Assembly (NCBI GenBank): GCA_031370825.1
Contig: JANMRB010000229.1
Coordinates: forward strand, 1 to 17,311
DNA: 17,311 nt
Direction of reading: 5' to 3'
Source of the DNA: JAENVT01 sp031370825
GTDB taxonomy: Bacteria > Actinomycetota > Acidimicrobiia > Acidimicrobiales > Ilumatobacteraceae
Position 1 is the first letter of the stretch; the number at the start of each line of letters is the position of its first letter. A program made the translations under genes and the position numbers. Below, one piece after another: positions 1-6,677 of this stretch. The notes under the pieces were generated by a model. It was not told where the DNA came from and ran no database searches. It saw nothing but the letters and a program-made list of their open reading frames with translations.

Positions 1-878
1 CCGACATCGACGTGCTTCTTGCGGGTGGTGTGCCGCTTGGCGATGTCGAGCGCCCCGAGGCTGATGCCGTTCCACACTGACGACGAACCGACCAGAAACC
101 ATGGATCGACGCTCTCGTCATTGCTCTCGGCGCCGTCGCCGACGGGTCCGATCAGTTGGTCGTCGGGCACGAATCCGTTGACGTCGAGCGAGCCGGACTG
201 GTTGCCGCGCAGCCCGAGCGCATCCCATAGCTCGGGCTTGGCTTGGGCAGCCTCGCTGTCGACCACGAACACCGACAGGTCGTTGTATCCCTCGAAGTCG
301 GGGCTCGTCGTCTGCACCACGTAGAAGTCGGCGAACCCGGCCGAAGTGGTCCATGACGCCTTCTTGCGCACGTTGTACCCGCCGTCGGCACGCTCGGCTC
401 CCGACGAGATCGGGTACCAGAAATGCGAGCCGGTCTCGGGATCGCTGTACGACAGTGTGCCGATCTTGCACTCGCTGTTCAACGGGCGGATGTAGGTGTC
501 GATCAGATGCGCTGTCGGCCGCAACATGATGGCATTGACGGCGCCACAGTGCATCACGTAGCACATCGCCGTCGACGCGCAACCGTAACGGGCGATGGTT
601 TCGCACACGACCGAGTACATGACATGGTTCTGCCCGAGCCCGCCGTATTGCTTCGGCACGGTGAGGGCGAGGAAGCCATGCTCGGCGAGCAGTTCGAAGT
701 TGCGTCGCGGGTATTCGAGGTTGTCGTCGAACCGCTTGGCGTTGGCTCGCATCTCGCTCTCGCACAACTCGATCAACGTGTTGCGAAGCCGGCACTGTTC
801 GTCGTCGAGCAGCCAGTCCGGATCCCACTCGGAACCGAGTCCCCAGAACGGCTCGCCACCCCATGCTTTGTCACTCAT
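1..878 (-). CDS. Acyl-CoA dehydrogenase family flavoprotein (C-terminus beyond window)
   Basis: The first 292 residues are present; families of this type run to about 380-400 residues, so the C-terminal helical domain is cut off by the window edge. The N-terminal helical domain ends in a typical FLALTVPKQYGGLGQ stretch (residues 69-83). The middle beta domain has a SYSDPETGS loop (143-151) where classical members have a TEP-x-GSD flavin loop, then KKASWTTSAGFADFYVV (172-188) in place of the usual K-x-W-I-T-N-A. LGLRGNQSGSLDV (221-233) and the start of the third domain follow. The start is the ATG at 878, preceded by a GAGGGG ribosome-binding site. It lies 25 bp behind the FAD oxidoreductase stop, so it is probably the last or a late gene of that operon. 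The catalytic base region is not visible. It could be a true acyl-CoA dehydrogenase or an ACAD-fold monooxygenase acting on an amine-derived product. Confidence 0.85.
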   Translation of the reverse strand, partial: MSDKAWGGEPFWGLGSEWDPDWLLDDEQCRLRNTLIELCESEMRANAKRFDDNLEYPRRNFELLAEHGFLALTVPKQYGGLGQNHVMYSVVCETIARYGCASTAMCYVMHCGAVNAIMLRPTAHLIDTYIRPLNSECKIGTLSYSDPETGSHFWYPISSGAERADGGYNVRKKASWTTSAGFADFYVVQTTSPDFEGYNDLSVFVVDSEAAQAKPELWDALGLRGNQSGSLDVNGFVPDDQLIGPVGDGAESNDESVDPWFLVGSSSVWNGISLGALDIAKRHTTRKKHVDV

Positions 879-903
879 GGAAATCCCCTCACCCTCTCGA
901 CGA

Positions 904-2244
904 TCACGACCATGGAAACGGCGAGTTGCTCACCGGATGAAGATCGCCCTCCGCATAGCGACGGAAGCGGAACGGATGCAGTAGTTCGTTGATCTCGTCG
1001 CCGACGATCGACTTCGCCACGAGTTCGCCGACCCCGATCATCTTGTAGCCGTGGTTGCTGTCGGCGATGACCCACACGTTCTCACAGAACTTGTCGAAGA
1101 CGGGAAAGCTGTCGGGTGTGAAACAGCCGAGACCACCCGAGGGCTCCGGCGACATCAGATGGCTCTTGCCCTCGAACCGCTTCAGACAATGGGCGAGTGA
1201 CGATGCCCACATCCGTTTGAAGTCGTCGCCGACGATGAAGTCGGGGCTTGCGGTGCCGTAGGGGTCGACGGCGACCTCGTCGAGCGGGCGATCGACGATG
1301 TACGGCATCGCCCCACCTTGCACCCCGCCGAAGTTGAAGTCTGGCTTGAAGTAGTTGCCCCACAACCTGTCGGTGATCAGGTCGCCGGTGAGGTCGTCGT
1401 AGAGCGGCGCATCGGTGTCGACGTGGACCACCGGCGGCATCTTGCCATCGTTGTCGACGAGGAAACTGGGGTCGACACGCAGTGTTCCCTCTTCGAGGCA
1501 CCAGTAGACCCACATCGGCCGTTGGTACTCGTTGCCATCGCGGCCGACGATCGTGACAATCGACGGCAGGTCGAGCATGCTCCAGAAGTCACGCACCCAG
1601 GGTCCGGCGCCGACGATCACCTGCTCGCACTGGATCGAACCCTGATCGGTTTCGACTTGGGTGACGGCGCCGGACGCATCACGCCGCACGCCGGCGACCC
1701 TGACACCGGTGAACACCCGCACACCCTCGGCACGTGCCATCGAGTCGAGGCCCGCCAGCGACGCCATGTTGTTGGCGTAGCCACCGCGCTTCTCGTGCAG
1801 CGCGCACGAGATGTTCTTGGCCTGCCAATCGTGGAAGATCCCCTCCATGTAGCGCTGGCAGTCGACGGCGCCCTCGATCAGCGAGCTCTCGTAGCCGATC
1901 TCGCGTTGCTGCTGGGCGATCGAAGCCACCTGCTCGTGCATGACCTCGGGGGCGAGCTGCATGTACCCGACTGGGTGGTACGACAGCGCCTCGGCATGGG
2001 TTTCCCACACGCCGACCGAGTGGGCCATCAGGCGGCGCATCGCCGGCTGGAAATAGTTGTTACGGATCACCCCGCAGGCGATCCCGCTGGCGCCGGCGCC
2101 GACACCGTTCTTGTCGAGCACGACAATGTCGTCACCCCGACCCGTGCGCGCAGCCTGCAACTGCTTGGCGAGGTGGTAGGCGGTGGAGAGACCATGGATT
2201 CCGGCCCCGATCACCACGAAGCGGGCACGAGACGGCAAGCTCAT
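904..2244 (-). CDS. Single-chain FAD-dependent oxidoreductase (DAO / sarcosine oxidase beta-like fold)
   Basis: The product is 446 residues from the ATG at 2244. An N-terminal Rossmann motif VVIGAGIHGLSTAYHLA binds FAD, followed by VVLDK and a GAGASGIACGVIRNNY segment typical of DAO-family amine and imino-acid oxidases. A C-terminal SNHGYKMIGVGELVAKSI segment closes the flavin site. It should oxidise a C-N bond of a secondary amine or amino acid. It has no companion delta, alpha or gamma subunit in its operon, unlike the SoxBDAG system in the same window. I see none of the RHDAV segment that marks the FMN-attachment region of the tetrameric beta subunit. A GTG three bases upstream (2247) is also in frame, but AGGGGG at 2251-2256 sits 6 bp from the ATG and favours the ATG. 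The substrate is unknown. Confidence 0.85.
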   Translation of the reverse strand: MSLPSRARFVVIGAGIHGLSTAYHLAKQLQAARTGRGDDIVVLDKNGVGAGASGIACGVIRNNYFQPAMRRLMAHSVGVWETHAEALSYHPVGYMQLAPEVMHEQVASIAQQQREIGYESSLIEGAVDCQRYMEGIFHDWQAKNISCALHEKRGGYANNMASLAGLDSMARAEGVRVFTGVRVAGVRRDASGAVTQVETDQGSIQCEQVIVGAGPWVRDFWSMLDLPSIVTIVGRDGNEYQRPMWVYWCLEEGTLRVDPSFLVDNDGKMPPVVHVDTDAPLYDDLTGDLITDRLWGNYFKPDFNFGGVQGGAMPYIVDRPLDEVAVDPYGTASPDFIVGDDFKRMWASSLAHCLKRFEGKSHLMSPEPSGGLGCFTPDSFPVFDKFCENVWVIADSNHGYKMIGVGELVAKSIVGDEINELLHPFRFRRYAEGDLHPVSNSPFPWS

Positions 2245-2250
2245 CACAAT

Positions 2251-2256
2251 CCCCCT
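2251..2256 (-). promoter_or_regulatory. Ribosome-binding site deciding the start of the FAD oxidoreductase
   Basis: AGGGGG on the minus strand is 6 bp upstream of the ATG at 2244 and only 3 bp from the adjacent GTG at 2247. The spacing favours the ATG. Confidence 0.5.
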
Positions 2257-2289
2257 GGTGAGTCAGCAATGTTGAATGTGGAGAAACCG

Positions 2290-2305
2290 ATTTTGATACG
2301 AAAAT
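2290..2305. promoter_or_regulatory. AT-rich imperfect palindrome between amidotransferase and FAD oxidoreductase genes
   Basis: Within a 76-bp gap, the 16-bp ATTTTGATACGAAAAT has 5-bp inverted arms (ATTTT/AAAAT) in an otherwise GC-rich region. It could be an internal promoter or operator for the FAD oxidoreductase and ACAD genes, or merely a low-GC spacer. No convincing -35/-10 pair was identified. Confidence 0.25.
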
Positions 2306-2320
2306 ACCGCGTTCGGGCAG

Positions 2321-3043
2321 TCATTTCGCCGCTACCAGATCGCCGAACCGGTCGCCGATGGTTTCGGCAACTCGTTGCATCTGCGGACGAGCGATTTCGA
2401 ACTCGGCCAACAGACCGGGGAGTGACCCGGGCCCACGAACCGAGTCGAGAGCATCGGCGTACGCAGGTACCTCCGCCCACTGCTGCGCCATCGAGGACGT
2501 GACCTCCACGTGGAACTGGATCCCGTAGGCCGCGCCGATACGGAACGCCTGGTTCGGATAATCATCCGACGACGCCAGCAACACGGCCCGCTGCGGCAGG
2601 TCGAACGTGTCTCCGTGCCACTGCAACGCCTCGATCGTGGCAGGTAGGGCGCCGAACAGATGGTCGTCGGCGGCCGCCGCGCATAGCCGCACTGGCAGGA
2701 CGCCGACCTCGGGACCGTGGCCGGCATACGCCTTGCCACCTGTCGCGCAGGCGAGTAGCTGGGCGCCGAGGCAAACACCGAGCACGGGCATCCGGCGGTC
2801 GACCGCCTCTGCGATCATCGCCAACTCGTTGTCGATCCACGGATAGCGATCGTCCTCGTAGGCGCCCATCGGCCCACCCATCACGACAAGCGCATCGAAG
2901 CCGGAGAGTGGCGGGATCGGCTCACCTTCGTCGAGCTCGACCCTGGCGATGGCCGCGCCCCGGGCGACGAGCACATCTTCGAAGATGCCCGGGGGTTCGC
3001 AGGAGATGTGTTGCAGGACCAGAACCTTCGTCACGGCAGCCAT
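2321..3043 (-). CDS. Class I (triad) glutamine amidotransferase-like protein
   Basis: The product is 240 residues and is a stand-alone class I amidotransferase domain. The oxyanion-strand motif VVMGGPMGAYED (residues 53-64) precedes the nucleophile elbow GVCLGAQ with Cys91, and GIQFHVE supplies His178 and Glu180, so the full Cys-His-Glu triad is present. No synthetase domain is fused. It lies 9 bp downstream of the 152-residue gene and belongs to the left-hand operon. By family it hydrolyses a gamma-glutamyl amide bond. In this context it may release a gamma-glutamyl group from a pathway intermediate, in the manner of PuuD-like hydrolases of gamma-glutamylated polyamine routes; this is inference. 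The start is the ATG at 3043, with a weak ribosome-binding site overlapping the end of the preceding gene. Confidence 0.85.
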   Translation of the reverse strand: MAAVTKVLVLQHISCEPPGIFEDVLVARGAAIARVELDEGEPIPPLSGFDALVVMGGPMGAYEDDRYPWIDNELAMIAEAVDRRMPVLGVCLGAQLLACATGGKAYAGHGPEVGVLPVRLCAAAADDHLFGALPATIEALQWHGDTFDLPQRAVLLASSDDYPNQAFRIGAAYGIQFHVEVTSSMAQQWAEVPAYADALDSVRGPGSLPGLLAEFEIARPQMQRVAETIGDRFGDLVAAK

Positions 3044-3052
3044 TCGCTCGGA

Positions 3053-3511
3053 TCAGTGGCCCGCAGGCCGATCCCAGCCCTCGAGCCGGGGCGGGGTGTA
3101 GTCAGTTCCGACTGTCTTCGAGCCCGCCACCCACGGCCCGAGCTGCGGCTGAGGGAACTTGCAGTGGATCTCTTTCAGCCTGATGCCATAGCTGTTGCCC
3201 TCCTGGAGGTGCTTGATCACGACCTTGCGGGCCAGTTCGTCCTCGCGCCCGGGCGGGATTTCGAAATAGATCTTGAGGAAGCTGTTCGAATACCGATCGA
3301 ACACCGCCGCCATGCCGTCTTCGAACAGGAGGGTGACGTCCTCCAGCCAGTTGAGATCCTTGCCGGGCGTCGACGCCTCGAGATCGACGTCGTCGAGGAG
3401 GGTGATGTCTTCCTGGTACGGGTACCGGCGACCGCCCAACTCTTCGGCGTCGATGCCGGTCTTGATCGAAACCCGGGTGCCCGAATCGCCGAGTGGCGCG
3501 TTTTCGCTCAT
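3053..3511 (-). CDS. Conserved-looking protein of unknown function in the second mgs-type operon
   Basis: I do not recognise this 152-residue protein. It has no signal peptide or membrane segment and looks cytosolic. The N-terminal third is acidic (EEL, QEDITLLDDVDLEA), the middle alternates predicted strands and helix (DVTLLFEDGMAAVFDRYSN, then SFLKIYFEIPPGREDELARK), and the C-terminus is proline- and glycine-rich. It is surely a gene: its ATG overlaps the TGA of the upstream glutamate-synthase-domain gene (TGATG), and the amidotransferase follows 9 bp after its stop. No equivalent exists in the right-hand operon, so it is specific to this module. A small accessory or substrate-adaptor subunit of the split synthase is one possibility, offered only on position. 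Confidence 0.75.
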   Translation of the reverse strand: MSENAPLGDSGTRVSIKTGIDAEELGGRRYPYQEDITLLDDVDLEASTPGKDLNWLEDVTLLFEDGMAAVFDRYSNSFLKIYFEIPPGREDELARKVVIKHLQEGNSYGIRLKEIHCKFPQPQLGPWVAGSKTVGTDYTPPRLEGWDRPAGH

Positions 3512-4932
3512 CAGCTCATCCCCCCGTGGTCGGCCACGTACTTGCCGAGCATGTCTTTGATCTCCGCCAGCGTCCGCTCCTCGGTGACGCCGGGGATGTA
3601 GGTGGTGCCGGCGAGCGGCACCTTGGCCATCGCCGAGGCCTCCACGGTGAGAGCGCAGAGATCCTCAGGCTCCAGCGAGTGCACATTCGTCTTGCCGCAG
3701 GCGCGGGCCAGCATCTGCACCTCCATCGTTAAGGCGGTGAGGAAGTTGTACACGCGCGTGGCGCCGTGCTCCACCGACAGTCGCTTGCGCAGCACGGGAT
3801 CCTGCGTTGTTATCCCCACCGGGCAACGACCGGTGTGGCAGTGGTAGCAGTATCCAGCCGGCACCCCCACCGTGCCTTCGTAGTCGGTCACACCGGGGAT
3901 CTCCTCATTGCAGCCGAGCGCCATCAACGCCGAGTGACCGATCGCCACGGCCTTCGCGCCGAGCGCGATGCACTTGGCGACATCACCGCCGTTGCGGATT
4001 CCGCCGGCAACGACGAGGTCGATGTCGTCGGCGAGGCCGACATCTTCGAGGGCCCGCCTGGCTTCGGGTATCGCGGCCATCAGCGGGATTCCGGTTTCCT
4101 CGGCGGCGACATGCGGGCCGGCGCCGGTGCCACCTTCGGCGCCGTCGAGGTAGATGATGTCGGGACCGCACTTGGCAGCCATCCGCACGTCGTCGTAGAC
4201 CCGCGCCGCGCCGAGCTTGAGCTGGATCGGAATCCGGTAATCGGTCGCCTCACGGATCTCTTGGATCTTCAACGACAAGTCGTCGGGGCCGAGCCAGTCG
4301 GGGTGGCGGGCGGGCGATCGCTGGTCGATGCCGGCAGGTAGTGATCGCATCTCGGCCACCTGCTCGGTGACCTTCTGCCCCATCAGATGGCCGCCGAGGC
4401 CGACCTTGCAGCCCTGACCGATGAAAAACTCGCAAGCATCCGCCAGCATCAAGTGATGGGGGTTGAAGCCGTACCGGCCCTGGATGCACTGGTAGTACCA
4501 CTTCGTGGAGAAATCGCGCTCTGGGGGGATCATGCCACCCTCGCCGGAGCACGTGGCCGTTCCGGCCATCGAGGCACCCTTGGCGAGCGCCATCTTTGCT
4601 TCCAGTGACAGCGCTCCGAAGCTCATCCCGGTGATGTAGATCGGGATGTCGAGTTCGATCGGATTCTTGGCGAACCGCGCCCCGAGCACCGTCGTGGTGT
4701 CGCACTTTTCCCGATATCCCTCGATCACGAAGCGGGTGAGAGTGCCGGGCAGGAACATCAGCTGATCCCAGTGCGGGATCGGCTTGAACATCGAGAACCC
4801 GCGCATCCGGTAGCGACCGAGTTCGCTCTTGATGTGGATGTCGTTGATCACCTCGGGTGTGAAGATCCGGCTGTGACCGAGTACGGCCTTCTTCGAGACT
4901 GTGTCGTCGCCTTTGCGGTCGTCGATGCTCAT
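3511..4932 (-). CDS. Glutamate synthase FMN/FeS domain protein, MgsC/GlxD-like, copy 1
   Basis: The 473-residue product corresponds to the central synthase domain (GltB domain 2) of glutamate synthase. It has an FMN-binding TIM barrel: TGMSFGALS (101-109), IYLDGAEGGTGAGP (260-273), LVVAGGIRNGGDVAK (306-320) and LGAKAVAIG (324-332). An FeS motif with cysteines 362, 365 and 370 precedes PVGITTQDP. It would add the amino or alkylamino group from the glutamine-like donor to 2-oxoglutarate, together with the two proteins encoded upstream. The loop at 172-181 reads GQGCKVGLGG, unlike the GAKPGxGG of canonical enzymes and of copy 2 (13219-14601). The ATG at 4932 overlaps the upstream stop (TGATG). 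The open frame extends far upstream, but that part is antisense-like shadow inside the GXGXG gene. Confidence 0.9.
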   Translation of the reverse strand: MSIDDRKGDDTVSKKAVLGHSRIFTPEVINDIHIKSELGRYRMRGFSMFKPIPHWDQLMFLPGTLTRFVIEGYREKCDTTTVLGARFAKNPIELDIPIYITGMSFGALSLEAKMALAKGASMAGTATCSGEGGMIPPERDFSTKWYYQCIQGRYGFNPHHLMLADACEFFIGQGCKVGLGGHLMGQKVTEQVAEMRSLPAGIDQRSPARHPDWLGPDDLSLKIQEIREATDYRIPIQLKLGAARVYDDVRMAAKCGPDIIYLDGAEGGTGAGPHVAAEETGIPLMAAIPEARRALEDVGLADDIDLVVAGGIRNGGDVAKCIALGAKAVAIGHSALMALGCNEEIPGVTDYEGTVGVPAGYCYHCHTGRCPVGITTQDPVLRKRLSVEHGATRVYNFLTALTMEVQMLARACGKTNVHSLEPEDLCALTVEASAMAKVPLAGTTYIPGVTEERTLAEIKDMLGKYVADHGGMS

Positions 4933-5714
4933 CACAACACCAGCTTCTTCTCGCTCGGCTCGAGGTTGTCGTAGTTCCACAGCGCCTTTCCGCAGACGAA
5001 CTTGCGAAACGTCGGCGGTGTGCCCAGGGCGTAGATCGAGAACTTGCGCTGGAGGAACTCGTGGTCGTCGGCCCCGAGGTCGGCTTCGACACAGTCGATG
5101 CCGAGCGATGCCACCTTGCCGGCCACGTAGATCGCTCCGTCGTACATCGAATCGCCGAGCCCGTGGCCGACATCGCCGCAGTAGATCTGGCGGCCGCGCT
5201 GCATCATGAACGCGTTGTTCATCCCGGCGTTGCCGAGCACCAGGATCGTGCCGCCCTTCTGGTCGATGCCGGTGCGGGCGCCGACGGCGCCGTGCACCAC
5301 GATGTCGCCGCCGCGCAGAGCGGCGCCGGTGAGCGACCCGGCGTTCTTGCGGATCTCGACGACCCCGCTCATCATGTTCTCGCAGACCGACCAGCCGACA
5401 CGACCGTCGATGACGATCTCGGGTCCATCGATGAGCCCGCATCCGAAGTAGCCGAGGCTGCCTTTGTAGTGAATCCGGCACCGCTGCAAGATCCCGACGC
5501 CGATCGAGTGCTTGGCCCCAGGGTTGAGCACGGTGACGTCGGTGATGCCGCTCTCGTACAGCAGCCAGCGCAGTTCGAGATTGATCTGGCGCGTCGTCAG
5601 ATCTGCGGCGTCGAACGTCGCCGCGTCGCCACTGATATCGGAGATCTTGGGGACTTCGGCAAGCGGCTCGGCGAGACCGCGGGCGTCGTACTTGATGATT
5701 GATTCACCTGGCAC
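4932..5714 (-). CDS. GXGXG beta-helix protein (glutamate synthase domain 3), MgsB/GlxC-like, copy 1
   Basis: The 260-residue product corresponds to the C-terminal beta-helix domain of glutamate synthase, the scaffold between amidotransferase and synthase sites. Repeated glycine-rich turns are visible (GYFGCGLIDG, SLTGAALRGGDIVVHG, GTILVLGNAG, GDVGHGLGDSMYDGAIYVAG). An N-terminal segment of about 35 residues precedes the helix, and a roughly 40-residue tail ends in WNYDNLEPSEKK. Copy 2 in this window is about 30 residues shorter. The start is a GTG at 5714 with GAGGAG 8 bp upstream. The start overlaps the stop region of the upstream amidotransferase gene by position of the ribosome-binding site, and the TGA overlaps the following ATG, suggesting coupled translation of a stoichiometric three-part complex. 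Confidence 0.88.
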   Translation of the reverse strand: MPGESIIKYDARGLAEPLAEVPKISDISGDAATFDAADLTTRQINLELRWLLYESGITDVTVLNPGAKHSIGVGILQRCRIHYKGSLGYFGCGLIDGPEIVIDGRVGWSVCENMMSGVVEIRKNAGSLTGAALRGGDIVVHGAVGARTGIDQKGGTILVLGNAGMNNAFMMQRGRQIYCGDVGHGLGDSMYDGAIYVAGKVASLGIDCVEADLGADDHEFLQRKFSIYALGTPPTFRKFVCGKALWNYDNLEPSEKKLVL

Positions 5715-5722
5715 CGGGCACG

Positions 5723-5728
5723 CTCCTC
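5723..5728 (-). promoter_or_regulatory. Ribosome-binding site deciding a GTG start (copy 1 GXGXG gene)
   Basis: GAGGAG on the minus strand lies 8 bp before the GTG at 5714 and straddles the stop codon of the preceding amidotransferase gene. There is no in-frame ATG nearby, so the GTG start is well supported. Confidence 0.6.
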
Positions 5729-6659
5729 AGCGGTTGAACACGAGCACTTGGCTCTCGTAGGGGTCGTATGTGTCGATCTCGTGATCGAGGATTGCGCGAA
5801 TGGCGATCTCTTCGGAGGCCATTGCCACGATCTCGTCGTTCTCGAAAAGCACCAGCGGCTTGGCGGCCATCTCGTCCTTGGCGACACCGAGCGCATCGGC
5901 CGTGACACACATGTAGGTGAACACGCCGTCGAGCTCATCGAGGCTCTCGTGCATCGCCTCGTCGAGGGTGAGCCCCTCCTCCATTTTCTGGGCGAGATAG
6001 ACGGCGATGATCTCGCTGTCGCACTCGCTCTGGAACCGGTGGCCGCTGCGCTCCAGGCGCCGCTTCCATTGGAAGTAGTTGGTGAGTTGGCCGTTGTGGA
6101 CCACAGCGACGTCGTTGAACGGATATGCCCAGTAGGGGTGGGCGCCGGAGATGTCGACGTCGCTCTCCGTCGCCATGCGCACATGCCCGATCGCGTGGGT
6201 GCCGTCGAAGCCGGCAAGGTGATACTGATCGGCGACGGTCTGGGCATCACCAAGATCCTTGACGATCTCCAACGCATGACCGATCGACAGGACCTCGCAT
6301 CCGGCGACATCCTCGAGGTAGTCGGCGAGCGGTTTCAGAGCGCCGTCGTAATCGACGACGGCGCGGTAGGCGTAGTCGGTGTCGCCCTCGACCCGGTCGA
6401 CGGTCGCCCCGGTCTTGGCCAGGCGCGACTCGATTTCGATGCGGTTGCGTTCGAGCCGCTCGTTGAACCCGAAGTCACGTTTGTCGTTCGCGTCCGCGAG
6501 CGTGAAGCGGATGACGATCTGGTCGGCTTTCGGGCCGAACAACGCGAAACCGGTCGAGTCCGGGCCGCGGTGCTTCATCGATTGCAACATCGCTGTCATT
6601 TGCGTTCCGATGTCGGCGGTGCGCGAATTCTTGTAGATGATGCCGGCGATACCGCACAT
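5727..6659 (-). CDS. Class II glutamine amidotransferase, MgsA/GlxB-like, copy 1
   Basis: The 310-residue product opens with MCGIAGI, so Cys2 becomes the N-terminal nucleophile after Met removal. HRGPDSTG (30-37), GHVRMATES and VVHNGQLTNY give the substrate-carboxylate and oxyanion-hole residues of the Ntn amidotransferase fold. It is the glutaminase-like subunit of the split glutamate synthase and should cleave glutamine or a gamma-glutamyl-alkylamide, passing the amine to the synthase subunit. It starts at ATG 6659, 18 bp after the stop of the glutamine-synthetase-like gene, with GAAGGAG upstream. Copy 2 (15290-16156) is 288 residues and clearly paralogous but strongly diverged outside the catalytic motifs. 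Confidence 0.9.
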   Translation of the reverse strand: MCGIAGIIYKNSRTADIGTQMTAMLQSMKHRGPDSTGFALFGPKADQIVIRFTLADANDKRDFGFNERLERNRIEIESRLAKTGATVDRVEGDTDYAYRAVVDYDGALKPLADYLEDVAGCEVLSIGHALEIVKDLGDAQTVADQYHLAGFDGTHAIGHVRMATESDVDISGAHPYWAYPFNDVAVVHNGQLTNYFQWKRRLERSGHRFQSECDSEIIAVYLAQKMEEGLTLDEAMHESLDELDGVFTYMCVTADALGVAKDEMAAKPLVLFENDEIVAMASEEIAIRAILDHEIDTYDPYESQVLVFNR

Positions 6660-6677
6660 GCGGTGGACTCCTTCGGT

